64,000 nt of DNA from CAWCAW01 sp963714125 (GCA_963714125.1 OY970234.1:2108001-2172000); one strand, 5' to 3'; positions 45,063 to 54,192 are shown, numbered from the stretch's first letter. Notes: generated by a model from the sequence alone, not told the origin. Made by a program: numbers and translations.

Positions 45063-45458
45063 ATGCGCGCACCGGCTCCACAACGAATCGCCTGGCTGCG
45101 CGTGGCCGTGGGGCTGGCCATGGTGGTGGCACCGAAGCAGGTGCTCAGGATGGCCACCACCGAGGTGTCGGGCTCGATGTTGCTCCTGACGCGCACGATC
45201 GGGATCCGGGATCTGGTCATCGGTGTGGGGACGTTGCGGGCGCTTCATTCAGGCAACGTGGCCGACAGCCGGCGATGGATGGCAGCGTCATTGGCCAGCG
45301 ACGCCCTTGACACCATCGCCGGGGTGACGAGCGCACCCATGGTTGGACGTGGTTCCGCCGTGTTGGCCACCGCCATGGCGGCGCCCTTAGCGGCGTGTGA
45401 CGCGTGGACTCTGGCGTCCTTTACTGGCAAGGCTGGGGCAGACGTCACCACTGCGTGA
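45063..45458 (+). CDS. Small membrane protein (DUF4267-like)
   Basis: A 131-aa protein with three to four hydrophobic stretches, LRVAVGLAMVVAP, GIRDLVIGVGTL and VLATAMAAPLAACDAWTLA. The RTIGIRDLVIGVGTLRAL block resembles DUF4267-type membrane proteins. Function unknown. It is divergent from the HTH gene across a 208-bp gap. Confidence 0.6.
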   Translation: MRAPAPQRIAWLRVAVGLAMVVAPKQVLRMATTEVSGSMLLLTRTIGIRDLVIGVGTLRALHSGNVADSRRWMAASLASDALDTIAGVTSAPMVGRGSAVLATAMAAPLAACDAWTLASFTGKAGADVTTA

Positions 45459-45637
45459 ACGGCGCCTCACGTTCACCCGGTGCCGCATGTGGTGATCCAT
45501 GCGCAGGGTTGGCGGCAAGAATTGGCGTGTCGAAATTGAGTTGGTTCGTTGGACACACTTTCGCCACCTTGCCGTCACGAGGGCATTGGTAGGGTCGAGC
45601 TCGAGCTGCCCCAAACCACATGTCGCGAAAGGGTGCG

Positions 45638-46645
45638 ATGCGCCTTCTAAGCCGTGCGATCCAGATCATGGGCGCGTTGGCTCTCGTCACGGGCACGCTG
45701 CTGTGGTGGGCGGCATCCGCCGACGCCACATCCAATACGTACAACGATCCACGACCGTGCTCGGCCACCACCAACGGCGGGGTATGCATCGCAACGGTGA
45801 GCGACGATGCGTTTGTGAGTTCCGACAACACCCCGGAAATCACCTTGACCATGACCGTTGGTCTTGTCTCGGATCCCACCACCGACCCGGCCTGGCAGAA
45901 CGCCGACACGGTGGCAGGTTGGGGGGTACTCGACGATTCGGCCACATCAGTCGATTACGTGGTGTCGACGTTCGCGCAGAACGGGGTTTACGAAGCAGCC
46001 GTGGCTCAGGTCGTCAACTCGTCGATCGCCCTCACGTGCGACGCTCCGTCAGAGGTCACCACCGCGTATGTGGCTGCGAGCAATCAATACAGCGTGACCT
46101 TTCCGTCCAGCTGTGTGGGGAGCCCGAGCTCGTTGAGCGTGACCGGTGTCTTGTCGTATGACTCGAGCAGTGACGGAGAGAACGCCGTGACGTATTTGTC
46201 GCCGGCACAGGGAGCTTGCTGCCCTGTGTCGCAGGACACCGTCACCGCGCCTACCTCGACGCCAACCACATCACCCCCGCCGACGACGTCTCCACCCACC
46301 ACGACGGCGGCGACGACGACCACCACCTCGCTCGTCACGACGACGACGCTGGCTCAAGGAACGACGACAACGACGTCGAGTACGACCTCGACGACCGCCC
46401 CCCTGGCGGCCACCAGCTCGACCACATCAACGACGTTGGCGGTGGCGGCGACGTCGTCCTCGGACACGTCGCCTGCTTCATCGGCATTGACGGATCTCTC
46501 GGACGATGCATCGTCCACCACGGCCGGTGGCGCCCAGTTGGCGCTCACCGGCTCGGGACCCGCACCGCTGGAAGTGGCAGGCGTGGGTGGAGTCCTTTTC
46601 ATGACGGGGGCAATCGCTCGGCGTCGCCTGCGTAGATCCACCTGA
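45638..46645 (+). CDS. Secreted Thr-rich protein with LAxTG sorting signal
   Basis: A ~335-aa surface protein. A signal peptide (IMGALALVTGTLLWWAASADA) precedes a ~160-residue beta-rich domain with paired Cys (RPCSATTNGGVC), then a ~90-residue Thr/Ser/Pro stalk (TTTSLVTTTTLAQGTTTTT). The end is LALTG, a hydrophobic helix (LEVAGVGGVLFMTGAIA) and a basic tail RRRLRRST, a class E sortase sorting signal. ATG 45638 is preferred to 45620 because AAAGGG lies just before it. Next to the Spherulin-4 gene at 46682. Confidence 0.7.
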   Translation: MRLLSRAIQIMGALALVTGTLLWWAASADATSNTYNDPRPCSATTNGGVCIATVSDDAFVSSDNTPEITLTMTVGLVSDPTTDPAWQNADTVAGWGVLDDSATSVDYVVSTFAQNGVYEAAVAQVVNSSIALTCDAPSEVTTAYVAASNQYSVTFPSSCVGSPSSLSVTGVLSYDSSSDGENAVTYLSPAQGACCPVSQDTVTAPTSTPTTSPPPTTSPPTTTAATTTTTSLVTTTTLAQGTTTTTSSTTSTTAPLAATSSTTSTTLAVAATSSSDTSPASSALTDLSDDASSTTAGGAQLALTGSGPAPLEVAGVGGVLFMTGAIARRRLRRST

Positions 46646-46681
46646 GGTAGATGGCCTCCGTACTCGGGTATAGGCACGACA

Positions 46682-47911
46682 ATGCGAACATCTGAGGGAC
46701 AGTTACGACCGTTGACGGACGCTCCTGGGCATTCGTTGGCTCAAACTTCCGGCCAAATGACGTCGACTCGGGGGCCGTTCCTGTTTCGTTCGGCTCGCCA
46801 TTGGTGGACCGTTCTTGCTTTGATGGCCGGGTTGGCCACCCTTGCCGTCGTTGTACGTCAGGCGCCGGGCGCCCTCGCCAGTGCCACCCCGCCTGAACAC
46901 ATTCTGGTACCGAGCTACATCGTCCCCGGATCGGGTTGGAACGGAATCGCCAGCTCCTACCCCACGGTCGGCATTGCACTGTTGAACGTCGATTCAGGAC
47001 CGGGGTCGGGACCGGAGACAAGTTTCAAGAACCAGGTCGCCACCGAAGAGGCGGCGGGAATCACCATGTACGCATACGTCAGCACCGACTACGGGAACGT
47101 GGCCATATCCACCGTAGAGACGCAGATAAACGATTACGCCAGCTGGTATGGCGTGGATGACATCTTCGTTGATGAGGCGCCGACAGGTTGCGCGGAAGAG
47201 ACCTCATATTTTCAACCGCTGTACGCCTACATCCATGCTCATGGGGGCCAAGAGATCCTCAACCCGGGGGAGGCCACATCCTCGTGCTACATGGCGGCCG
47301 CGGACATTCTCGACACCTTTGAGGGCAACTACACGGCATTTACGGGCTACACGCCGGCGTCGTGGACGAGCAGTTACCCGGCCACCCGGTTCTTCGACGA
47401 GGTCTACGACACCACGTCCGCCGAAATGACTACCGTGCTCAATCGCCTCGAGACCCTCAACGCCGGGTGGGTGTATGTCACCAACCTCAACACTCCCAAT
47501 CCTTATAACGCCCTTCCCTCGTACTGGACGGCCGAAGTGGCGGCGGTGGCGAACACGGACTCCACGACGACCACGGGCGTGACTCCCACCACCCAAGCCC
47601 CCCCACCGCCGGTCATTGCCAGCGTGAGCAAGGTGACGCCGAAATCAGGAGCCGCCACGGGCGGCACCGAGGTGATCATTACGGGGACAGGGTTCAGCCG
47701 GACGACCATGGTCATGTTTGGCACCAATCGACATGGCAGCCTGCCGGCCAAGAGCTTCACGGTGAACTCGGCGGGGACATCGATCATCGCCTACTCCCCG
47801 GCGGAACGGCCGGGACGCGTCAATATCAGGGTGATCACCCCGGCCGGTACCAGCGCGGTCAAAGGGGCCGACAAATTCAGGTATGCCAGCGTCAAAAACA
47901 AGAACAAATAG
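46682..47911 (+). CDS. Secreted Spherulin-4 (GH135-like) protein with IPT/TIG domain
   Basis: A 409-aa protein: signal anchor (about 40-65), Spherulin-4 domain (about 72-290), Thr/Pro linker, IPT/TIG immunoglobulin-like domain (about 310-400; VTPKSGAATGGTEVIITGTG). The Spherulin-4 core has ILVPSYIVPGSGWNGIASSY, VDDIFVDEAP and ATRFFDEVYDT. Fungal Sph3 (GH135) uses an Asp-Glu pair and a later Glu to cleave galactosaminogalactan; D164-E165 and E240 here sit in equivalent places, by motif. First of three paralogues in this window. Confidence 0.85.
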   Translation: MRTSEGQLRPLTDAPGHSLAQTSGQMTSTRGPFLFRSARHWWTVLALMAGLATLAVVVRQAPGALASATPPEHILVPSYIVPGSGWNGIASSYPTVGIALLNVDSGPGSGPETSFKNQVATEEAAGITMYAYVSTDYGNVAISTVETQINDYASWYGVDDIFVDEAPTGCAEETSYFQPLYAYIHAHGGQEILNPGEATSSCYMAAADILDTFEGNYTAFTGYTPASWTSSYPATRFFDEVYDTTSAEMTTVLNRLETLNAGWVYVTNLNTPNPYNALPSYWTAEVAAVANTDSTTTTGVTPTTQAPPPPVIASVSKVTPKSGAATGGTEVIITGTGFSRTTMVMFGTNRHGSLPAKSFTVNSAGTSIIAYSPAERPGRVNIRVITPAGTSAVKGADKFRYASVKNKNK

Positions 47912-48013
47912 CCGTTGGTGACCGAGCCCGGGCCGCCCGGTGTCAGGAGTAGCCGACGCGCCGGGAAATGCATGGCGTTATGAGAACCCGATGGGTTCAC
48001 TACAAGGACGGAA

Positions 48014-48652
48014 ATGAGCGACGTACCGCAAAGTGATGATTGGTGGCAGGCCGTAGACGGCAAGTGGTACCCGCCCGAGCGACACCCGAACTACGTGGCG
48101 CCCGCGTTGGCGCCACCATCGACTCCCTCTCCTGCGCCTTCGGTGCCTTCGGTGGATGTTTCGGAGACTGTCGTGGCCGACGTGGCCGCCCAACCATCCC
48201 ACCAGCAACATTGGGTGGTGACGGCTGAGTCAGCGCTCACCCACGCGGTGGCGACCAATACGCCCGAGTCGTGGCAGGAAGCTGCCGACGCATCCCTGAC
48301 GGCCTCTCAGATGGCCAAGGTCATGATGTTGGCCGCCGAGGCCAGGCAAAGTGCCGAAGAGAAGATTCAGGCCGTCATGGTGGCTGAGCACGACGCCATC
48401 GCCGCCAAACAGACGGCCGAGCAGTCGGCCGTGGCCGCCGAGGAGGCCATCACGGCGAAGGTGCGGGCCGAAAAGGCCGCGGGCGACGCAAAGAATGCGG
48501 AGCAGGCGGCCCAAGGGGAAGCGGCCCAGGCCAACGAACGGTCCCGGGAACTACAGGAGGTTGCCGCTTGGGCCATGTCGGCCAACACGCCCTCGGCATG
48601 GAGCGAGGCACTGGCGCGGGCGTCGAAGGACTCGGCCGTCGCCGCCGACTAA
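48014..48652 (+). CDS. Ala-rich coiled-coil protein with WWQA.DGKWYPPE N-terminus
   Basis: A 212-aa cytoplasmic-looking protein. The N-terminus DDWWQAVDGKWYPPERHP is a short aromatic motif seen on many Acidimicrobiia proteins. A Pro/Ser linker leads to a long Ala/Glu/Lys coiled coil (about 75-205) framed by NTPESWQEA and NTPSAWSEAL. The same Trp-framed coil occurs at 54402-55274 and at the C-terminus of the glycosyltransferase at 59109. No catalytic motif. Confidence 0.7.
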   Translation: MSDVPQSDDWWQAVDGKWYPPERHPNYVAPALAPPSTPSPAPSVPSVDVSETVVADVAAQPSHQQHWVVTAESALTHAVATNTPESWQEAADASLTASQMAKVMMLAAEARQSAEEKIQAVMVAEHDAIAAKQTAEQSAVAAEEAITAKVRAEKAAGDAKNAEQAAQGEAAQANERSRELQEVAAWAMSANTPSAWSEALARASKDSAVAAD

Positions 48653-48847
48653 TGCCGAGGCGGATGGGGTCTCTCACCCAATTCGATGACGCGTACCCGC
48701 TCATTTGCACGATGCTCGCATCCCCTCCCCTTCTGTAATTTGAGTGATAACGCAGGGCTGGCGGCTCCTCGCTCGTGGTTGAGGCGGTGAAGCTTCGGCC
48801 CCGCCGGAGATGACTCGCTGTCGTCTCCCAAAGCCAGGGAGAAAGAT

Positions 48848-49921
48848 GTGGCAACCAAACAGCAGACCCTGTTGGACGAGCTTCGAAACCTGATGGCGTT
48901 GCGCGATGCCGGTGAGATCAGCGCCGAAGAGGTGGAGATCCGCACCGCGCAGGTGTTGCAAGGTCAAACGGAAGCTGCCGCTGCTTCTGGCCGCCGCAAC
49001 CGAACCGCCAACTCGGCCACGAGCGCGACACCCACTCCCATTCGACGGCCCATTGCGGTAGAGGAACCAGCCGCTCCCTCGTCTCCGGCTGCGCCTGCGG
49101 CACCGGCGGCCAGTGCGGCGCCGGCGGCATCCGCCGCACCGGCCGCAGCGGCAGCGACCGATCAAAGCACAACGCGTTGGGGGCGCCGACGTGACCGCAA
49201 AGGCGCGGTCGAAACAGGCAGCGCCGGGACCAATCGAGCTGACGTTGCCAACGGCAACGGTCAACAGCCGGCTGGCGACACCGCCACGGCCACTGTGGCG
49301 TCTCCCGCCCCGGCGGCCCTGATCAAGACGACGACGGAATCTGGCCCCGCCGAGAAGGGTCCGATTGGTCCCACCCTGGGCACAACGCCAACGGTCGGGC
49401 CCGAAACAGCGGCCAAGGCGGCGGCGGAAGCCGTGGGTGTCCGTATTACCGACATCTTGAAGACGGCGTTGGAGGCGGGACAAGAAGCTCGTCAGACCAT
49501 GGAGGCCGACGCCGCCAAGACCCTTGAACAGGCCGAGAAGAAGGCCGCCGACGTCGTGCGCTTGGCCGAACACCGGGCCGAGCAACTTCGTATTCAGTCC
49601 GAGCGCGTCCTGCGGGAGGCCGAGGCGGTCAAGGCGACGGCCGTCGACAACGCCCGAGCCGAAGCGGCTCGCATGGTCGAGGAGTCTCGTCGCCAGAGCG
49701 AGACGCTCCAGAACTACATCGACGGCCTGACCGAGTTCAAGACGAAGGCCGCCGGCGAGCTGCGGCGTCTGCAGGAGCAGACGGCGTCAACGTCGGCGGC
49801 GACACCCGCCGAGGCTCCGGCCACTGAGTCCCCTTCCGTCGTCGCGGAGAAGGTTGCTCCCCGTCCGGTGGCGGAGGTGGAGATGAACGGCTCTGACCGC
49901 TCCACCCACCCCGGAGCCTGA
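48848..49921 (+). CDS. SHOCT-like/coiled-coil protein
   Basis: A 357-aa protein. The first ~37 residues (LLDELRNLMALRDAGEISAE) resemble a SHOCT oligomerisation module. A long Ala/Pro/Ser/Thr-rich disordered stretch (about 40-190) follows, then a continuous coiled coil (about 195-320; TMEADAAKTLEQAEKKAADV, RVLREAEAVKATAVDNARAE) reminiscent of DivIVA-like or stalk proteins. GTG 48848 start. It lies 195 bp after the previous coiled-coil gene. Role probably structural. Confidence 0.65.
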   Translation: MATKQQTLLDELRNLMALRDAGEISAEEVEIRTAQVLQGQTEAAAASGRRNRTANSATSATPTPIRRPIAVEEPAAPSSPAAPAAPAASAAPAASAAPAAAAATDQSTTRWGRRRDRKGAVETGSAGTNRADVANGNGQQPAGDTATATVASPAPAALIKTTTESGPAEKGPIGPTLGTTPTVGPETAAKAAAEAVGVRITDILKTALEAGQEARQTMEADAAKTLEQAEKKAADVVRLAEHRAEQLRIQSERVLREAEAVKATAVDNARAEAARMVEESRRQSETLQNYIDGLTEFKTKAAGELRRLQEQTASTSAATPAEAPATESPSVVAEKVAPRPVAEVEMNGSDRSTHPGA

Positions 49922-49992
49922 CACCGGGCTCAACGGGTTGTCGTCGGCGCTCGTGGCCGCCGGCTCGGCGCTCGATGATCCGACCGGGCGGA

Positions 49993-50649
49993 TCAGACTT
50001 TGGTGAAGCCGAACTCGTGAGCGAGGGCGACGGCCGCCAATTTCGAGTGCACGTTGAGCTTGCGCTGCAGGTTGTGCGCATGTGTTCGCACGGTATGGAT
50101 GGAGAGATGAAGGCGCTCGGCGATGGCCGGGTTGGCGTATCCCTCGACCATCAAGGTGAGCACTTCTCGTTCGCGGTCGGTTAAGGCGGGCATCTGACTC
50201 TTGGCCTGTCGTCCCTCGGAACCCTGTAGCACCTCGGGAAGAATCCGGCCCAGGACGGCTGGCGATACCCACATGTCGCCGGCGGCCACGGTGCGGATGG
50301 CCGCCAGCAGGTCCGCAACCGGAGCTGACTTGGGTACGAACGCCGACGCTCCTTGGCGCAGTGCGGTGAGCATCGTCTCAGTATCCGAACGACAGGTCAG
50401 GACGACGACCTTGGGGCCTAAAGGCTGGGCGTGAATGGGCCCGATGAGGTCCAGACCGTTGTTGTTGCCAAGCTCGACATCGATCAAAACGACATCCGGT
50501 CGGCGCACTTCGACCATCGATGGAACCTGGGCGGCAGCGGACGTGCATCCCACGACACGGATGTCCTGTTCGCGGTCCACGCGAGCGGTGAGCGCCTCGG
50601 CGAGAACGGCGTGATCCTCGACGATCAAGACAGTGATTGGCGCGGCCAC
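49993..50649 (-). CDS. NarL/LuxR-type response regulator
   Basis: A 218-aa regulator: receiver domain with acceptor Asp in VVLIDVELGNNNG and Lys in FVPKSAPVADLL, then a LuxR HTH (LTDREREVLTLMVEGYANPA, IHTVRTHAHNLQRKL). GTG 50649 has GGGGAG nine bases upstream; an ATG at 50685 is possible. It lies downstream of a second response regulator and a kinase-like gene, all minus strand. Confidence 0.9.
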   Translation of the reverse strand: MAAPITVLIVEDHAVLAEALTARVDREQDIRVVGCTSAAAQVPSMVEVRRPDVVLIDVELGNNNGLDLIGPIHAQPLGPKVVVLTCRSDTETMLTALRQGASAFVPKSAPVADLLAAIRTVAAGDMWVSPAVLGRILPEVLQGSEGRQAKSQMPALTDREREVLTLMVEGYANPAIAERLHLSIHTVRTHAHNLQRKLNVHSKLAAVALAHEFGFTKV

Positions 50650-50777
50650 GTAGGCAGTCTCCCCGGTCCATATGATGGGTGCCAATCACCATCATGAGCG
50701 ATCGATCTACGACGAATTGCGGAGCCCGTTGGGGCAGTCCCGTTGTCACACATGATGATGCCGACGGTCCGATGGCG

Positions 50778-51452
50778 TCAGGACTGGCGGGAAAGTCCGG
50801 CGTTGACGCGAGGCCGGGCCAGTTCGCTGCGGCGCGCTGTGGCTACCAACTCGAGACGCGAGTGCGCGCCGAACTTGGCCAAGAGGTGCTGCACATGCGT
50901 GCGCACGGTGGAGATCTCGACGCCCATTGACTCGGCGATGTCGCCGGTTGTCACGCCCCCCAGCAATCCTTCGAGGACCTCGAATTCCCGATCGGTCAAG
51001 ATGGGGCCTGATCCCGGCTTTTGACGTCGCCTCTTGATGGCCTGCACTTGACGCGAACGCACCTTCGGGCTTTGAGCCGATGGTCGGGGTCCGCGGGCGG
51101 TGGCCTCGACCTTCAGGAGGACGGCCTCCAACTCGGCGATCCCTTCGGTCTTGAGCACGGCTCCGTTGGCGCCACGATCAAAGGCCTGTTCGATGACATG
51201 CAGGTCCGGTGTGGCCGTCAGGACCACGATGGGAACGGTGGTCCCGGTGTCGCGGATGATCCCGACAGCCTCGGAACCACCGATACCGGGGAACTGCAGG
51301 TCGACGATGATCGCCTCGACCTCGGGGGGAGACAGGGTGGCGACGTCATGGGGGCTCTTCGACCAGCCGATGACGTGGTGCCCCCGATCCCCCAACAACG
51401 CCTGCAGCGACTCGATGAACGTCTGGTGATCGTCACAGATGGCGAGGTTCAT
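50778..51452 (-). CDS. NarL/LuxR-type response regulator
   Basis: A 224-aa regulator with receiver domain (ICDDHQTFIESLQALL; acceptor Asp in AIIVDLQFPGIGG; LKTEGIAELEAVL) and LuxR HTH (LTDREFEVLEGLLGGVTTGD, ISTVRTHVQHLLAKF). A basic linker separates the domains. Its ATG overlaps the kinase-like gene stop by four bases, so they are a cognate pair by position. Confidence 0.9.
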   Translation of the reverse strand: MNLAICDDHQTFIESLQALLGDRGHHVIGWSKSPHDVATLSPPEVEAIIVDLQFPGIGGSEAVGIIRDTGTTVPIVVLTATPDLHVIEQAFDRGANGAVLKTEGIAELEAVLLKVEATARGPRPSAQSPKVRSRQVQAIKRRRQKPGSGPILTDREFEVLEGLLGGVTTGDIAESMGVEISTVRTHVQHLLAKFGAHSRLELVATARRSELARPRVNAGLSRQS

Positions 51453-52201
51453 TGCTCCTCACTGGGCCAATTGCCGGCGACGGCAGCCACCTCAGCAGCG
51501 GCGTCGAGCGGGAGGCGGACTTTCACGCTGGTGCCGCCCAGAGCGTTGGGCTCGATACGGGCGTATCCGTCGTGGTCAGCAAGGATCTCGGCCACGATCC
51601 GCAGTCCAATCGAAGATGGCCTCTCAACCGTGCCGGCTCCGAGATTCATGGCGGGCTCGAATTGGGCGCCACTGTTGATGACCTCCAAATGGGCGAGGGC
51701 CGTGTCATGGGCGAGTCGAATGGAGATGCTTCCACCGGTTCCCGCCGCCCGGCAGGCGTTGTTCAAGAGGTTGGACACCATGCGGAACATCGACACCCGT
51801 TCGGCTCGCAGCATCACGGGGTCCACGCGTTCGTCGATGGTTCCGACGAACCAGGTTCGCACCGTCGCCACGCATTCCGATACCACCTCGTCGAGCCGCA
51901 TGGGTCTCGGCTCCCTCACCATTTCGAGTGTGAAGGCACAGATCTCACAGATGTGCGTCGACTCGCCCGCGATCAATGAAAGGTAGCGGCGAATCTTGGG
52001 TGACAGTCCGGGCTCGGCCTCGATGGCCTCGGCCAAGTGCCTGATCGTGACGGCCGGTGTCACCAAGTCATGGCACATGCGTAAGACCGTCTCGTGCACC
52101 TCGTCATCGGGGTCTGTCGGTGCGTAACCAAGTGAGGACTCAAGACCCGAGAACCCCTCGCCGGCACTCGTGAGTTCGCCACGTCCCTGACCGCTATCCA
52201 T
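51449..52201 (-). CDS. Soluble histidine kinase-like ATPase
   Basis: A 250-aa protein with an H-box-like segment (MCHDLVTPAVTIRHLAEAI, His candidate) and an HATPase domain: N-box NLLNNACRAAG, G-box IGLRIVAEILADHDG, GGTSVKVRLPL. It has no membrane or sensory domain, so it must receive its signal through another protein. ATG 52201 has AGGAG eight bases upstream. First gene of a three-gene module with two response regulators. Confidence 0.85.
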   Translation of the reverse strand: MDSGQGRGELTSAGEGFSGLESSLGYAPTDPDDEVHETVLRMCHDLVTPAVTIRHLAEAIEAEPGLSPKIRRYLSLIAGESTHICEICAFTLEMVREPRPMRLDEVVSECVATVRTWFVGTIDERVDPVMLRAERVSMFRMVSNLLNNACRAAGTGGSISIRLAHDTALAHLEVINSGAQFEPAMNLGAGTVERPSSIGLRIVAEILADHDGYARIEPNALGGTSVKVRLPLDAAAEVAAVAGNWPSEEQ

Positions 52202-52593
52202 CTCCCCCGCTCCTGCTTGAAGCTGACTCTGCACCACCGCTAGTTGTATGACTATCACTCCTTGAGCGCGAGCATCGGGCCGGAAAAAGGACTACGGAAC
52301 CGAGCGCTTCACCACAAGAAGAGATGCATCCGGGAGGATATCGAACCTGAGTGGCCACCACCAGCGCGATAACACCACGCTGGGCCATATCGATCCAACG
52401 TTGCGTGGTTGGAGAGAGCAACGATTTTTCCAACACACTGTGCGTTCAAATGAACCAGATTCGCGGTAACTGGCGTGGGGACATCAATCCGAGCTGACCA
52501 AGCCGTACGTCTGTGCTAGGGCGCCACTGCGCTTTACGTGGGCCGAGGGTATGGGCACTTTCTCGCCCGTTCGGGTGACGACACGTCGCGACG

Positions 52594-52613
52594 CGGGTGA
52601 GATCCTTCACCCG
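52594..52613. promoter_or_regulatory. Perfect dyad in the 444-bp divergent gap
   Basis: GGGTGA-GATCCT-TCACCC (7-bp arms with flanking C/G) about 32 bp upstream of the ATG at 52646. It could be an operator or an mRNA hairpin covering the leader. The rest of the gap 52202-52645, between the divergent kinase-like and Ymh-like genes, holds no gene I can support; promoters for both should lie there. Confidence 0.35.
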
Positions 52614-52645
52614 ACAACGATCGACAAGCAGGAGCGACACGGGTA

Positions 52646-53383
52646 ATGGACGTAGAACGGGCGGCCGGGCATCTTGAGGCCTTCCTTGCACTTCTACGGA
52701 CCAATCGCGCTGCCTTTACGTTGCGCGATCAGATCTTTGCCTCCAACGCCCAGTGGCAGGAGACCCAGGAGCAGATTCTCGCCCACCGTCCCCTCATCCT
52801 CGCCATCGTGCAGGAGCTCGACGACGCGTTGGCGGTGACGCTGACGCGTCGCGACGCTCTGCCTTGGGAATGGCAGGACGCCGAGGAGGCCACCGCCGAG
52901 GCCCTCGGCATGTTGCGCGACCGCGAGGAGTTTCAGGCCGTGCTGGGTCCCGGACCCTTCGGCTCGGTCGGGCGCATCCACGGCGCCATCTGGAGGAATG
53001 TGGCACCGCTGTGGCAGGAGGCTCAGTACGGGTACGCCGTCAAGGCGGCCGCCACCTTTGTGTTCGGCACCATGCTGCCCAACAAGTTGGATCGCTTTGA
53101 TTTGGCCGGTGTGGAGCTGGTGAACGAGGCGTTCAACCTTGAGCCGCCCCAGCCTGGTCGGCCCCGGCTGCGGTTACCGAGGATCGCGGCCGACACCGAG
53201 GCATGGACGGTGGCCCACTCCGGAGCCCGACACTTCGGGCTCGGCTGCGCGCTGGTGGCCCGAGGCTTGGTCGGTCCCGACGGCAGCGACCTCGACGAAG
53301 CATCGGCCTTTGAGATCCTTATCGCCCTCAGCGCCATGGCCCGATGGATCGATGACGCCCACGTGCAGCGCGCCCGGGCGTAG
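52646..53383 (+). CDS. TIGR02391 (Ymh-like) domain protein
   Basis: A 245-aa protein. The second half has IHGAIWRNVAPLWQEAQYGY, AVKAAATFVFGTML, GVELVNEAFNLEPPQP and HFGLGCALVARGL, the order of blocks of the TIGR02391/Ymh family often seen in mobile or defence contexts. The family's later Asn-Pro-Arg-His motif is not obvious here, so it is a divergent member. The N-terminal ~110 residues are helical. Convergent with the Spherulin-4 gene (5 bp). Confidence 0.6.
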   Translation: MDVERAAGHLEAFLALLRTNRAAFTLRDQIFASNAQWQETQEQILAHRPLILAIVQELDDALAVTLTRRDALPWEWQDAEEATAEALGMLRDREEFQAVLGPGPFGSVGRIHGAIWRNVAPLWQEAQYGYAVKAAATFVFGTMLPNKLDRFDLAGVELVNEAFNLEPPQPGRPRLRLPRIAADTEAWTVAHSGARHFGLGCALVARGLVGPDGSDLDEASAFEILIALSAMARWIDDAHVQRARA

Positions 53384-53388
53384 GAAGT

Positions 53389-54192
53389 TCAGTGGGCGGC
53401 ACCGTGGGCCGAATCCGACACCACCGACACCTCGTCACTCCAGTACGACGGGAGCGTGTCGTACGGGTTGGGTAAGCCGGCATCGGTGACGTAAATCCAA
53501 CCCACGTTCTGCGCCAGGCTCTGTGACACGGCGTTGACCATGTTGCTTTGGGTGGCGGTATCGAAGATCTCGTTGAAGAACCGGGTGGCGGGATACCCGG
53601 TGGTCCACGCCGGAGCGCTATAGGTCAGGTACTGGCTGTAGCTGCCCTCGAAGGTGTCGAGGATGTCGGTGGCCGCCATGTAACACGCCGAGGTCGAAGT
53701 GCCGGGGTTGAGGATCTCTTGGCCGCCATGGGCATGGATGTACGCGTACAGGGGCTGGAAGTACGAGCTGACCAGGTTGCAGTTGGTGGAGGCCTCGTCC
53801 ACGAAGATGTCGTTCACGCCATACCAACTGGCGTAGTCGTCGATCTGGGTCTCGGCGTCGGACAGGGCTTCGTCTCCATAGGCGGCACTGACGTAGCCGT
53901 ACATCTGCACTCCCGCCGCTTGTTCGGCGGAGACCTGATCTTGAAAGTTCGATTCCGGCCCCGTCCCCGGGCCCGAGTCGATGTTCACCAGCGCAATACC
54001 GACGGTCGGGTACGAACTGGCGATGCCGTCCCACCCCGAGCCGGGGTAGATGAAGCTCGGTACGAGGATATGGAAGGGGCGTGGCGCGGCATGGTTGTGG
54101 TGAGCCACCGCACGGCCGCCGGTGCTCCCACACGCCGCGGTGACGCACAGGGACGAAACCGCTACGGCGGCCGTGGCCCGCATGCGTGACAT
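53389..54192 (-). CDS. Spherulin-4 (GH135-like) lipoprotein, left copy of inverted repeat
   Basis: A 267-aa predicted lipoprotein (lipobox CVTAAC, Cys ~21), then the Spherulin-4 domain. From about residue 40 to 259 the protein is identical to the copy at 55300 because the DNA is an inverted repeat. The catalytic-type DE pair (DIFVDEAST) and the later Glu (RFFNEIFDT) are present. The N-terminus (His-rich ahead of ILVPSF) and last ~8 residues differ from the other copy. Confidence 0.88.
   Translation of the reverse strand: MSRMRATAAVAVSSLCVTAACGSTGGRAVAHHNHAAPRPFHILVPSFIYPGSGWDGIASSYPTVGIALVNIDSGPGTGPESNFQDQVSAEQAAGVQMYGYVSAAYGDEALSDAETQIDDYASWYGVNDIFVDEASTNCNLVSSYFQPLYAYIHAHGGQEILNPGTSTSACYMAATDILDTFEGSYSQYLTYSAPAWTTGYPATRFFNEIFDTATQSNMVNAVSQSLAQNVGWIYVTDAGLPNPYDTLPSYWSDEVSVVSDSAHGAAH
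53416..54074 (-). repeat. 659-bp inverted repeat, left arm
   Basis: Pairs with 55403-56061 in opposite orientation; I saw no mismatch at either edge or in the encoded protein. It covers most of one Spherulin-4 gene. The arms enclose 1328 bp holding both gene starts and the coiled-coil gene. Recombination between arms would flip that segment. Confidence 0.85.

Noticed and set aside
44855..45220. N-terminal extension of the HTH gene to 45220
   Set aside because: It runs opposite the membrane-protein gene at 45063 and has low-complexity shadow composition; ATG 44854 begins the natural protein.
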